Notes under the pieces: model-generated
What the model was told of the DNA's origin: nothing
Seen by the model: the letters and a program-made list of their open reading frames with translations, nothing else
Database searches by the model: none
Shown: positions 17,496-26,047 of the stretch, piece by piece
How the letters are laid out: each line of letters starts with the position of its first letter
Numbering within the stretch: the first letter of the stretch is position 1
Position numbers and translations under genes: made by a program
Assembly (NCBI GenBank): GCA_963756025.1
Contig: CAVWMF010000005.1
Location: 558,001 to 622,000 of the forward strand
Length of the DNA: 64,000 nucleotides
Source: Bog-473 sp963756025
GTDB taxonomy: Bacteria; Actinomycetota; Acidimicrobiia; Acidimicrobiales; RAAP-2
Direction: 5' to 3'

Positions 17496-18970
17496 CGGGA
17501 ATGGCGGCGCGCCCGCTGCCAACCGGCCAGCAGCAGCAGGCCGGCGGCGACGAGGACCGGGAGGTCGCCCCAGTGGTCGTAGGGGGTGAAGCCGCGCCGG
17601 AGCGGCACGGTGGCGGTGAGCACCTGGGCCCGGCCGAGCACCGAGCGCTGCAGGATCACCCCGCGTTGGGTGACCACCGTGCTGTACCCGGTGGGCGCGG
17701 CCTGCACCAGGTCCCGTCCGGTCTGGACGGCCTGCACGGCGTCGGCCGCAACCTCCTGGGTGGGCACCTGCGCGGTGGCGTACGACGACGTGTTGGTCGG
17801 GACGATCAGGAGCTCGGCGCCGGCGCGGACCGAGGTGCGGCTGCGGTTGGCGTAGAAGACCTCGAAGGAGACGAGCGTGCCCAGCGGTCCGGCAGGCGTC
17901 CGGAGCAGCCCCGAGGCATGGCCGGGGACGGCGTCGCTCGGGACCGCCGACACGTCGGCCAAACGCGAGAACAGCGAGCGGAGCGGGATGTACTCACCGA
18001 AGGGGACGCGGTGCACCTTCTCGAAGGTGTCGACGATCCGCCCGTTCGGGGCCCAGACCACGATCTCGTTGCGGAACGAGCGCGGGCCCGCCGGTTCGGT
18101 GACGCCGGCGATGACGGTGGCGTGGAGGCGCCGGGCCAGCTGGGCCATGACCTGGTCCTGGGCTGATCCGCGTAACGACCCGGAGAGGGAGATGACGTCC
18201 TCGGGCCAGAGCACCACGGCCCGGGATCGGCCGCGAGGGGGTAGCGCGGGCGTGGCACGTACCTGGGCGGCGAACACGGTGGCGGGATCGACCTGCTCCT
18301 TGCTGACCCCGCGCCGCCCACCGCCCTGGACGGCGGTCATGGAGATGGAGCGCAGCGGCGCACCACCGTCGGGGACTACCGCCCCGAGGAGCACGACGAG
18401 GGCCAGCGCGCCCAGGATCGTGGCGCCGCGTCCGGCCATGGCGTATCGCGAGCGCCTCACCCCGACGACGAGGGTGGCCACTCCGACCCCACCCACCCAG
18501 ACGCCGGCCGTGAGCAACAGCGGTCCGCCGATGCGGGCCACCTGGAGGAGGGGCCCGTCGGCCTGTCCCAGGAAGATCCCGCCGAGGGGGAGCCCGCCGA
18601 AGGGCCACGTCATGCGGAGGGACTCGGCCAGGGTGCCGGCCGCCACGAACGCCGGCGCCCGGCCCGGCCCCGGCGGGGTGAGGACGGCTGCGGCCGCGAA
18701 GAACAGGGCCTCCAGCGCGATCAGCACGGCAGCGCCGTACCAGTTGAAGGCCCGGGCCCAGAACAACCCCGGCAGGTAGCAGCCGAGCCCGGCGAGCCAG
18801 CCCGACCAGACACGGGTCCGGGCCCGCAGCCCGGCCAGCCGCCAGTAGAACAAGCCCGCACCGGCCACGCCGAGTGGCCACCATCCCCACGGAGGGAGCG
18901 AGAGGGCGAGCAGCGCACCGGCACCGAGCGACGGAAGCGCGAGCCGCCCCCGGCGCCCCGAAAGGGTCAC
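17486..18970 (-). CDS. lnt: Apolipoprotein N-acyltransferase-like protein, catalytic Cys replaced by Ser
   Basis: Lnt attaches the third acyl chain to bacterial lipoproteins. The protein has an N-terminal block of about six transmembrane helices, a carbon-nitrogen hydrolase domain (about residues 205-460) and a final membrane helix. The catalytic Glu (VLWPEDVISLSG) and Lys (EKVHRVPFGEYIPLRSLF) are present. Where family members read (I/L)C(Y/F)E, this protein reads LVSFEVF: Ser, codon at 17867-17869, replaces the nucleophilic Cys. The GTG at 18970 overlaps the hemG stop by 4 bases (GTGA) and gives 494 residues; the frame extends further upstream but has no better start. Confidence 0.85.
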   Translation of the reverse strand: MTLSGRRGRLALPSLGAGALLALSLPPWGWWPLGVAGAGLFYWRLAGLRARTRVWSGWLAGLGCYLPGLFWARAFNWYGAAVLIALEALFFAAAAVLTPPGPGRAPAFVAAGTLAESLRMTWPFGGLPLGGIFLGQADGPLLQVARIGGPLLLTAGVWVGGVGVATLVVGVRRSRYAMAGRGATILGALALVVLLGAVVPDGGAPLRSISMTAVQGGGRRGVSKEQVDPATVFAAQVRATPALPPRGRSRAVVLWPEDVISLSGSLRGSAQDQVMAQLARRLHATVIAGVTEPAGPRSFRNEIVVWAPNGRIVDTFEKVHRVPFGEYIPLRSLFSRLADVSAVPSDAVPGHASGLLRTPAGPLGTLVSFEVFYANRSRTSVRAGAELLIVPTNTSSYATAQVPTQEVAADAVQAVQTGRDLVQAAPTGYSTVVTQRGVILQRSVLGRAQVLTATVPLRRGFTPYDHWGDLPVLVAAGLLLLAGWQRARRHSRYS

Positions 18971-20403
18971 GAGACGGCCCGGGCCGCTGCCCTCCCGCTG
19001 GCGATGCACGCCGGGATGCCGACACCCCGGTAGGCGGCGCCGGCCACGGCGATCCCCCCGAGGCGTGCCACTGCCGCCTCAATTCCCGCAGTGCGCAGCA
19101 GGTGGTGCACCCTGTACTGGGGGAAAGCCCCGGGCCACCGCGCCACCATCGATTCGAGCGGGTCCTGCGAGTGCCCGATGAGCAGCCCGAGCTCGCTCCA
19201 CACCCGCTCCACGATCTCCTCGTCGCTCCACGCTGCGGCGCGGTCGTCGCCGAAGCGCCCGACCGAGGCCCGGAGGAGGATCTCGCCCTCGGTACCGACA
19301 TGCGGCCACTTCTGCGAGAGATACGTGCAGGCGGTCACCGCCCACGGCTCGTCGCCGTGCGGCGTCGGGCTGGCGCGCGGGACCAGGAATCCGGTGCCGA
19401 GCAGCGGGGCGGTGAACGCGTCGGCGCTGACGCGGAAGGTGACCAGGGTGACCGAGGCGTAGTCGATGTGCGCCAGGAGTCCCGCCGCCTCGTCGTCGTG
19501 GGGCCGGAGCAGATCGCACGCCACCGGGGCGGGGACCGCGAGGACGACCGCGTCCGCATCGTCGTGGGACGCACCGCTCGCCACGTTCCACCGCGTGCCG
19601 AGCCGCTCGAGACGATCGACCGGTGCCGCACAGCGGATCTCCACGCCCCGTGCCGTGAGCGCGGCGCGCAGGTGTTCGATCAGTGATGCCATGCCGCCGT
19701 CGAGGGCCCAGAAGAGCGGTGGGGCATCGGGGGAGGGAGGAGGGACTTCGGCCCGCAGCGCCCGCATCAGGCTGCCTCTCTTCTGGGCGGCGGCAAGGAG
19801 CGGTGGATAGGTGGCCGCGGCCGACATGTCGTCCACCGATCCGGCGTGGATACCGCCGATCAGGGGGTCCACCAGCCGTTCGGCCACGCGCCGGCCCAGC
19901 TTGCGCGACACCAGGGGCCCGATGGAACGGTCGCCGATGGGTCCGCGCACGTCGGGTCGCGGGAGCCACGCGTCACGGGCCAGCGCCACGTTGCCGCGTA
20001 CCCCGAGGATGCCCGAGCGGGCCGCCGGCCAGAAGCGGATGGGAATGCCCAGCGCGAGGCCGTCGGGCAGGGTGCGGACCCTGCCGCGGGACCACACGCC
20101 CGCACCGCGGCCGGCGATGGGCACCAATGCGTCGGCGAGCCCGATCTCGCGACAGAGATCGAGCGCTTCGGGCCGGCGTCCCAGGAATCCGTCGGGGCCC
20201 GTGTCGACCATCCGACCACCGAAGGGCGCGCTGTGGAGTGCGCCCCCGAGCCGTGACGACGATTCGAGGACGAGCACGTGCGGCGCATCGGAGCCACGTC
20301 CGGAGCCGCTGCGGGCGCCGCCGGCGCCGCCACCGCTGCCGGTGAGCTCCCAGGCCGCGGCCAACCCACTGATCCCCCCGCCGACGACCACGACCCGTTG
20401 CAC
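18967..20403 (-). CDS. hemG: Protoporphyrinogen/coproporphyrinogen III oxidase
   Basis: This FAD enzyme oxidises a porphyrinogen to porphyrin in heme synthesis. In Actinobacteria the HemY/CgoX type usually acts on coproporphyrinogen III. The 478-residue protein begins with VVVVGGGISGLAAAWEL, the dinucleotide-binding fold, has the DTGPDGFLGRRPEALDLC region, and ends with an amine-oxidase-type C-terminal motif (GIAVAGAAYRGVGIPACIASG). An Ala/Gly/Ser-rich insert of about 20 residues follows the first helix. It is the fourth gene of the ybjQ-hemE-hemH-hemG-lnt operon, starting 3 bases after hemH ends. No hemQ (coproheme decarboxylase) is in the window. Confidence 0.93.
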   Translation of the reverse strand: MQRVVVVGGGISGLAAAWELTGSGGGAGGARSGSGRGSDAPHVLVLESSSRLGGALHSAPFGGRMVDTGPDGFLGRRPEALDLCREIGLADALVPIAGRGAGVWSRGRVRTLPDGLALGIPIRFWPAARSGILGVRGNVALARDAWLPRPDVRGPIGDRSIGPLVSRKLGRRVAERLVDPLIGGIHAGSVDDMSAAATYPPLLAAAQKRGSLMRALRAEVPPPSPDAPPLFWALDGGMASLIEHLRAALTARGVEIRCAAPVDRLERLGTRWNVASGASHDDADAVVLAVPAPVACDLLRPHDDEAAGLLAHIDYASVTLVTFRVSADAFTAPLLGTGFLVPRASPTPHGDEPWAVTACTYLSQKWPHVGTEGEILLRASVGRFGDDRAAAWSDEEIVERVWSELGLLIGHSQDPLESMVARWPGAFPQYRVHHLLRTAGIEAAVARLGGIAVAGAAYRGVGIPACIASGRAAARAVS

Positions 20404-20406
20404 GGC

Positions 20407-21396
20407 CTAGTCCCGACGCGCCCCGGTGGCGCCGACCACGTCGGCCAGGACGCCGATGAAACGTGGGTCGTCGTTGAGCGACGCCGTGCGGGCGAACGTC
20501 AGGTCGACCTCGTCGGCCACCGCGGCCAGTTCCACGTCGAGGTCGTAGAGGACTTCGAGATGATCCGTCACGAAGCCGATCGGGCAGACCACGACGCCGG
20601 CGACCCCGGTCCCATTCGCCCCGGCGCCATCCGCCCCGGTGCCATCGGCCGCCAGCGCGCGCACCACGTCGCGGATGTCGGGTCCGAGCCAGGGCTCGGG
20701 CGTACGCCCTGCACTCTGCCAGGCCACCTGCCAGCGCACGAGGCCGGCCGAGGCCGCCACGAGCGCCGCCGATTCCTGCAGTTGCTCGGGATAGGTGTCA
20801 CCCATGTCGCGAATGCGCTCGGGCAACGAATGGGCCGTGAAGATCACGGGGAAGGGGCTCTGGTCCCGGCCCACCTCGTCGCGGCCGGCCCCGATCTGCC
20901 CGAGGGCATCGTTGACCCGCTCCGCCAACAGCGCCACCAGATCCGGTTCGGCGTACCAGGGCGGCACGGCGTGGAACGGGACGTTGCCCGCCAGCGCCTC
21001 TTCCGCCCGGGCCAGGTACTCGCCCGAGCCCAGCGAGGAGCCGTGGGGAGTCAGGACCAGGCCGATCACCTGGTCGACACCCGCCCCGGCCACGGTGGCT
21101 GCGGCCTCTTCGATCAGGGGATCGGTGTGTTTGGCGCCGTAGGCGACCACGTAGCGGCCCGGCGCACGGCGCTCGAGCTCGGCGCGCAGGGCGTCGACCT
21201 GGGCCCGGGTGCGCTCGGTGAGGGGCGAGAGCCCGCCGATGGCGGCGTAGCGCCGTTCCAGGTCGGCCAGCTGCTCGGGCGACGGTGGCCGCCCCCGCCG
21301 GATCCGGGTGTAGAAGGAGCCGATATCCGTCGTTCGCCGCGGCGTGCCGTGGGCCATGACGAGCACGCCGACGCGGCCGGTCACGGGCGCTCCCAT
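20407..21396 (-). CDS. hemH: Ferrochelatase (coproporphyrin/protoporphyrin iron-inserting)
   Basis: The enzyme inserts ferrous iron into a porphyrin; in Actinobacteria the substrate is normally coproporphyrin III (CpfC). The ATG at 21396 lies one base before the hemE stop and gives 329 residues; the longer open frame upstream is a shadow of hemE. Catalytic features are VIFTAHSLPERI with the active-site His and GFVTDHLEVLYDLDVE with the paired Glu. Near residue 255 three 15-base units (20602-20646) encode the Gly-rich insert DGTGADGAGANGTGV. Confidence 0.93.
   Translation of the reverse strand: MGAPVTGRVGVLVMAHGTPRRTTDIGSFYTRIRRGRPPSPEQLADLERRYAAIGGLSPLTERTRAQVDALRAELERRAPGRYVVAYGAKHTDPLIEEAAATVAGAGVDQVIGLVLTPHGSSLGSGEYLARAEEALAGNVPFHAVPPWYAEPDLVALLAERVNDALGQIGAGRDEVGRDQSPFPVIFTAHSLPERIRDMGDTYPEQLQESAALVAASAGLVRWQVAWQSAGRTPEPWLGPDIRDVVRALAADGTGADGAGANGTGVAGVVVCPIGFVTDHLEVLYDLDVELAAVADEVDLTFARTASLNDDPRFIGVLADVVGATGARRD
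20602..20646 (-). repeat. Three 15-base tandem repeats inside hemH
   Basis: Three imperfect units of the form GAYGGSRCCGGGGYS encode DGTGA, DGAGA and NGTGV. They form a small in-frame minisatellite in a loop of ferrochelatase. Confidence 0.7.
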
Positions 21397-21397
21397 T

Positions 21398-22459
21398 TCA
21401 TCCCCGCACGCTCTCGGCGTGCACCAGGTCGACGACGGCGCCGAGGATGCCGATGTCGGCTTCGGGCAGGACGCCGTGGCCCAGGTTGAAGACGTGGCCG
21501 GTGCCACTCCCGTCAGCGGCGCCGTCGGCCATGACCTGGCGGGCCGCGGCCTCGACGACGGGCCAGGGGGCGACACACAGCGCCGGGTCCAAGTTGCCCT
21601 GGACGGCGTGGTCGGCCCCGACGCGGGTGCGGGCCACGTCGAGCGGCACCCGCCAGTCCACGCCGATCACGTCGGCGCCGGCGGTCGCCATCAGGGGTAA
21701 TAGCTCGCCGGTGCCCACGCCGAAGAGAATGGTGGGGACGCCGAGATCGGCGATTCCCTCGAGCACCGTTCGGGTGGCCGGCAGCACGAAGTGCACGTAC
21801 TCATCGGGCGAGAGACTCCCGGCCCAACTGTCGAAGAGCTGCACGGCCTGTACCCCGGCCTCGATCTGCGCCCGCAGGAAGGAAATTGACATGGCGGCCA
21901 GATTGTCCATGAGCGCGCTCCAGAGCGCAGGGTCGCCGTGCATGAGCGCCTTCACCTTGGTGAAGGTCCGCGAGGGCCCGCCTTCGATCAGGTAGCTGGC
22001 CACGGTGAACGGGGCACCGGCAAAGCCGATGAGGGCCACGTTGGTGCCGGCGAGCTCACGGGCGACGAGGTGGACCGCGTCGAGGACGTACGGCGTATCG
22101 AGCGCGGGCTCGAGTGGGCGCAGGCGAGCGAGGTCGGCCGCACTGCGAAACGGTTCGGCCACCACCGGTCCCTTGCCGGGCTCGACATCGACGCCGAACC
22201 CGATGGCGTGGACCGGCACCACGATGTCGGAGAAGAGGATGGCGGCGTCGACCCCGTAGCGGCGGACGGGTTGCAACGTCAGCTCGGCGGCCAGCGGCGC
22301 GTCGCCGATGGCGTTGAGAATGGATCCCGTGCCGCGGGCGGCGCGGTATTCGGGCAGCGACCTCCCTGCTTGGCGCATGAACCAGACGGGCGTGCGCGAC
22401 ACCGGCTGGCGGAAGCAGGCGCGCACGAGGTCCGTGTCGGCGGCCGCCCCCGGGCTCAC
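21398..22459 (-). CDS. hemE: Uroporphyrinogen decarboxylase
   Basis: HemE removes four carboxyl groups from uroporphyrinogen III to give coproporphyrinogen III. The 353-residue protein starts with the diagnostic VWFMRQAGRSLPEYR (substrate-binding Arg residues), contains the catalytic-Asp region ILFSDIVVPVHAIG and GFAGAPFTVASYLIEGG, and has the C-terminal FNLGHGVLPE. The GTG start overlaps the ybjQ-type gene stop by 4 bases and the stop lies one base before hemH. Confidence 0.96.
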   Translation of the reverse strand: MSPGAAADTDLVRACFRQPVSRTPVWFMRQAGRSLPEYRAARGTGSILNAIGDAPLAAELTLQPVRRYGVDAAILFSDIVVPVHAIGFGVDVEPGKGPVVAEPFRSAADLARLRPLEPALDTPYVLDAVHLVARELAGTNVALIGFAGAPFTVASYLIEGGPSRTFTKVKALMHGDPALWSALMDNLAAMSISFLRAQIEAGVQAVQLFDSWAGSLSPDEYVHFVLPATRTVLEGIADLGVPTILFGVGTGELLPLMATAGADVIGVDWRVPLDVARTRVGADHAVQGNLDPALCVAPWPVVEAAARQVMADGAADGSGTGHVFNLGHGVLPEADIGILGAVVDLVHAESVRG

Positions 22460-22779
22460 CCGAGCGGCTCTATGACGACCGCCGTGCCGTAGGCACAGAT
22501 TTCGGTCCAGTTGCCACCCATCTCCGAGGTGTCGAAGCGCATGGCGAGGACCGCGTTGGCGCCTTTGGCCTCCGCTTCCTCCACCATGCGTCCCACTACT
22601 TCCTCCCTACTGAGCTGCAGGTTCTTGGTCATTCCCTTCAGCTCGCCGCCGGCCAGGGACTTGAACGCGGCACCGAACTGCGACCCGATGTTGCGGGAGC
22701 GTACGGTGAGCCCGAAGACCTCGCCGAACACCGCCGAGACCCGGTAACCCGGAACGTCGTTCATGGTCGAAATCAGCAT
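22456..22779 (-). CDS. YbjQ/UPF0145 (DUF74) family protein
   Basis: The 107-residue protein matches the small UPF0145 fold (pentameric in solved members, function unknown). Recognisable stretches are MLISTMNDVPGYRV, a VRSRNIGSQFGAAFKSLAGG segment and AKGANAVLAMRFDTSE. I chose the ATG at 22779 over the one at 22788, because family members begin with M-L-I-S/T-T and because a TACGAT hexamer (22787-22792) sits exactly 7 bases before it. It is the first gene of the heme operon and its stop overlaps hemE by 4 bases. Confidence 0.85.
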   Translation of the reverse strand: MLISTMNDVPGYRVSAVFGEVFGLTVRSRNIGSQFGAAFKSLAGGELKGMTKNLQLSREEVVGRMVEEAEAKGANAVLAMRFDTSEMGGNWTEICAYGTAVVIEPLG

Positions 22780-22786
22780 GGGGCTC

Positions 22787-22792
22787 ATCGTA
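22787..22792 (-). promoter_or_regulatory. Candidate -10 element of the ybjQ-hemEHG-lnt operon, leaderless
   Basis: TACGAT on the minus strand ends 7 bases before the ATG at 22779 and there is no Shine-Dalgarno sequence. It overlaps the alternative upstream ATG, which argues against that start. Confidence 0.4.
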
Positions 22793-22808
22793 GGCGTCCC
22801 CTGCTGCG

Positions 22809-22837
22809 TTACCGGGTCGTGAGCCGTCGCCTAGACT
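22809..22837 (+). promoter_or_regulatory. Candidate helD promoter
   Basis: TTACCG (22809-22814), a 17-base spacer and TAGACT (22832-22837) make a plausible primary-sigma promoter. A purine-rich stretch (GGGGGAGAGAGGGG) lies just before the GTG at 22876, so this transcript has a leader. It is back to back with the heme-operon promoter. Confidence 0.45.
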
Positions 22838-22875
22838 GAACCGTTTCCCTGAAAGGCGGGGGAGAGAGGGGCAGC

Positions 22876-25353
22876 GTGCCGGACCATCCCGATCTGGAGG
22901 ATGAGCAGGAGTTCCTCAATCGCGCCCACGACGGTCTCGAGTCCATGCGCGGCGAGGCCCGCCAGATGTTGCAGGGCGTACTCGACCTGGGCAAGGGCGG
23001 CACCTTCCAGTCGCGCACCGAGCGCGACATCGTGGTGCGCACGAGCCTGGCCCGGCTGGAACAGCTCGACATCGGGGATCAGGCCCTCTACTTCGGGCGG
23101 ATCGACCGTTTCCCCGACCCCGACCCCGACCCTCGCTCCGACGCCGACCCTGAACCCGACGCTGCCACTGACGCTGACGGCTCCGCCGGGGACGGCTCGA
23201 CCGTCAACGCAGGGCCCAATGCGGGCGACGGGGACCGGCCCCTGCTCGGGGAGTCATTCCATATCGGCCGCCTCGCCGTGTCCGGCCCCGATCACGAGCC
23301 CCTCGTGGTCGATTGGCGGGCGCCCGTGGCCGAGCCCTTCTACCGGGCCACGGGACTCGACCCCCAGGGCCTGGCCCGGCGCCGGCACCTGGCCGTCCGC
23401 GGCCGCACCGTGCTGGGGCTGGAGGACGAGTACTTCGTCGACCCCTCGCGGGCTCCGGGCGCGCCGCTGCTCCCCGTTTCCCCGAGCGCCCAGCCCGACG
23501 GGGATTCCTCGGGCGAGCGCCTGCTCTCCGAAGGCATGGTGCTGGGTGGCCCCGGAGCCCTGCTCTCGGCCCTCGGCCAGGCCCGGACCGGCCATATGGG
23601 CGACATCATCGGGACCATACAGAGGGAGCAGGACGAGATCATCCGCTCCCCGCTGAGCGGGGTCCTGGTCGTCCAAGGTGGGCCCGGCACGGGAAAGACC
23701 GCCGTGGCTCTGCACCGGGCGGCCTACCTCCTCTATACGCACCGCTTCCCGCTGGAGCGCCAGGGCGTCCTCGTCGTCGGTCCCAACCCTCTCTTCCTGC
23801 GCTACATCGAGCAGGTCCTGCCCTCGCTGGGCGAGACCGGCGTCAGCCTCTCGACCGTGGCCGGTCTGGTCCCCGAGATCCGGGTCCGGGGGGTCGACGC
23901 CGCCGCCGTGGCCAAGCTCAAGGGCGACGTGCGCATGGTCAAGGTCCTCGGTCGAGCCGTGCGGACCCGCCAGCGGCCACTGCGGAAGGACCTCGAGATC
24001 CCGTTCGGCGCCGGCGTCCTGCGCCTCCGGGCCCGCACCACCGAGGAGATCATCGCGATGGCCCGTCGCCGTCCGGGCACCCACAACGTGCGCCGGCGCT
24101 TCGTGGAGGCTCACGTGCTGCGCGCGCTGGCCGACGACTACCGCTCCCGGCTTACCCGCGGCAACGAGCAGCTGGACGACGACGGGCCGAGCGCCGAGGA
24201 GCAGGCCGACCTGGCACGCCGTCTGCGCCGTACTCCGGAGGTGGCCGAAGCGCTCGACCGTATGTGGCCGCGCCTGTCACCTCATGAGCTCCTGCACGAT
24301 CTCCTGGGTGCGCGCCCCCTGCTAGCCGCAGCGGGCCAGGACATCCTCAGCGCCGACGCGGTCCAGCGCCTGTACCGACCCCGGAGCCGCTCTCTCGACG
24401 AGGTGCCGTGGACCGTCGCCGATGCCGCGCTCATCGACGAAGCGCGCACGTTCCTCGGCCCCCGGCGAGGGGGGGCCCGCCCGAATCGGGGGCGCCAGGG
24501 CAGGGCCGAAGAAGGCAACGCCCAGGATGTGGGCTTCTGGCCCCAGGGCCTCGCGGCGTCACCCGCCCCGACATCGGGGCCCTTCACCGGGCCCGACGAC
24601 GAGGTGCGGTCGTTCGGCCACATCGTGGTGGACGAGGTCCAGGACCTCTCGCCCATGCAGCTGCGGATGCTGGCCCGCCGCTCCCTCTCGGGATCGATGA
24701 CCGTCGTGGGCGACATCGCCCAGGCGACGGGCCCGTGGGCCCCCGAGAGCTGGGACGACGTCACCAGGCACTTGAGCCCGCAACGCGCGACCCGTCTGGT
24801 CGAGCTGACCGTGAGCTACCGGACCCCGGCCGAGGTGATCGCCGTGGCGGCCAAGGTGCTGGCGGTGGCGGCGCCGGCGATCACGCCACCGCGCCCGGTG
24901 CGCCAGTCGGGCTTCTCCCCCCGAATCATCAGGGCCTCGCGGGCCGGACTGGCGTCCGCCGTGGCCCAGGCCACCCGCGAAGAGGTGGCGGCCGTCGCCC
25001 CGGGCCGGGTGGCGGTACTGGGCCCCGCCGTCATGCTGCCCGACCTCGCCCGTGCCCTCTCCGATGCGGGACTGTTCCCGACCGATCCCCGGGATCCCTC
25101 CGGCGAGGGGTTGGCGGCCGGCCTCGTGCTCCTCCCCGCTGATGAGACGAACGGTCTCGAATTCGACGCCGTCGTGGTGGTCGAGCCGGCTCTCGTCGCC
25201 GCCGTCGGTGAGGAGATGGCCGGCGAGGGGCCGCCGGTGGCTACGACGCGGGGGTTGCGCACCCTCTACGTCGCACTCACCAGACCCACGCGACGGCTGG
25301 CCGTGGTGCATGCCGAACCATTGCCTGTCGCGCTCTCGGGACCGGAGAGTTGA
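22876..25353 (+). CDS. helD: HelD-type superfamily 1 helicase-like ATPase (RNA polymerase recycling factor)
   Basis: Actinobacterial HelD proteins are UvrD-like ATPases that bind stalled RNA polymerase and release it from nucleic acid; some relatives confer rifamycin tolerance. The 825-residue protein has an N-terminal helical arm (PDHPDLEDEQEFLNRAHDGL), Walker A GGPGTGKTAVALHRAAYLLY near residue 275, DEVQDLSPMQLRMLARRS as Walker B, SYRTPAEV, and a C-terminal LRTLYVALTRPTRRL motif. Residues about 80-122 form a low-complexity Asp/Pro/Gly insert. It stands alone, divergent from the heme operon. Confidence 0.87.
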   Translation: MPDHPDLEDEQEFLNRAHDGLESMRGEARQMLQGVLDLGKGGTFQSRTERDIVVRTSLARLEQLDIGDQALYFGRIDRFPDPDPDPRSDADPEPDAATDADGSAGDGSTVNAGPNAGDGDRPLLGESFHIGRLAVSGPDHEPLVVDWRAPVAEPFYRATGLDPQGLARRRHLAVRGRTVLGLEDEYFVDPSRAPGAPLLPVSPSAQPDGDSSGERLLSEGMVLGGPGALLSALGQARTGHMGDIIGTIQREQDEIIRSPLSGVLVVQGGPGTGKTAVALHRAAYLLYTHRFPLERQGVLVVGPNPLFLRYIEQVLPSLGETGVSLSTVAGLVPEIRVRGVDAAAVAKLKGDVRMVKVLGRAVRTRQRPLRKDLEIPFGAGVLRLRARTTEEIIAMARRRPGTHNVRRRFVEAHVLRALADDYRSRLTRGNEQLDDDGPSAEEQADLARRLRRTPEVAEALDRMWPRLSPHELLHDLLGARPLLAAAGQDILSADAVQRLYRPRSRSLDEVPWTVADAALIDEARTFLGPRRGGARPNRGRQGRAEEGNAQDVGFWPQGLAASPAPTSGPFTGPDDEVRSFGHIVVDEVQDLSPMQLRMLARRSLSGSMTVVGDIAQATGPWAPESWDDVTRHLSPQRATRLVELTVSYRTPAEVIAVAAKVLAVAAPAITPPRPVRQSGFSPRIIRASRAGLASAVAQATREEVAAVAPGRVAVLGPAVMLPDLARALSDAGLFPTDPRDPSGEGLAAGLVLLPADETNGLEFDAVVVVEPALVAAVGEEMAGEGPPVATTRGLRTLYVALTRPTRRLAVVHAEPLPVALSGPES

Positions 25354-25401
25354 TCCAGGTCCCCCTCAGGGACTGAACAGGAAAACGCTGTCACCTGCTT
25401 G

Positions 25402-25432
25402 TTGGCGCGTTACAGCTCCCGTCGACTAGAAA
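25402..25432 (+). promoter_or_regulatory. Candidate ctaE promoter, leaderless
   Basis: TTGGCG (25402-25407), a 19-base spacer and TAGAAA (25427-25432) lie upstream of the GTG at 25440, with 7 bases between the hexamer and the start. There is no Shine-Dalgarno sequence. The hexamer lacks the final T of the consensus, so support is moderate. Confidence 0.3.
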
Positions 25433-25439
25433 TTGCCCT

Positions 25440-26045
25440 GTGACCCAGGCGGTTTCGGTGGACCACCCAGCGCCAACAGGCAGGATCGTTCACGATCGAC
25501 CACCCATGCTGGCCGTGGGGGTCATGATCTGGCTCGGCTCCGAGCTGATGTTCTTCAGCGGGCTGTTCGCCGCCTTCTTCACCATCCGCGCCAACGCCGT
25601 CGGCGGTGTCTGGCCCCCGGTTGGGACCCACCTCGACACCATTCGGGGCATCATCTTCACCCTGGTGCTCGTCTCGTCGAGCTTCACTATGCAACATGCC
25701 GTCCACCTGGTCGAGTGGCGCAACCGGATTTCCGCTCGCCGCTGGATCGTGGCGACCTTCATCCTCGGTGGCGCATTCCTCGGCAACCAGGTGGTCGAGT
25801 GGTTCACCATCACCACCCGGTGGAACACGAACTCCTACGGCTCGCTCTTCTTCATCATGACCGGCCTGCACGGCCTGCACGTCTTCCTGGGCCTGGTGGC
25901 CATGATCTTCCTCCTCGGCCGCATGAGAGGCGACGTCGGCGGCGACCCCGGCGAGCTCTCCGCCGTGCAGGGGGTCAGCTACTACTGGCACTTCGTCGAC
26001 ATCGTCTGGATCGGGCTCTTCAGTTGCCTGTTCTTCCTGAAATAG
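25440..26045 (+). CDS. ctaE: Cytochrome c oxidase subunit III
   Basis: This is subunit III of the aa3-type oxidase, an integral membrane protein that stabilises the catalytic subunit. The 201 residues show five transmembrane segments, the usual number for the actinobacterial form. Diagnostic stretches are LGSELMFFSGLFAAFF, EWFTITTRWNTNSYGSLFF, TGLHGLHVFLGL and a C-terminal YYWHFVDIVWIGLF. It opens the ctaE-qcrC-qcrA-qcrB operon, the standard actinobacterial arrangement for the bcc-aa3 supercomplex. Confidence 0.95.
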   Translation: MTQAVSVDHPAPTGRIVHDRPPMLAVGVMIWLGSELMFFSGLFAAFFTIRANAVGGVWPPVGTHLDTIRGIIFTLVLVSSSFTMQHAVHLVEWRNRISARRWIVATFILGGAFLGNQVVEWFTITTRWNTNSYGSLFFIMTGLHGLHVFLGLVAMIFLLGRMRGDVGGDPGELSAVQGVSYYWHFVDIVWIGLFSCLFFLK

Positions 26046-26047
26046 AC

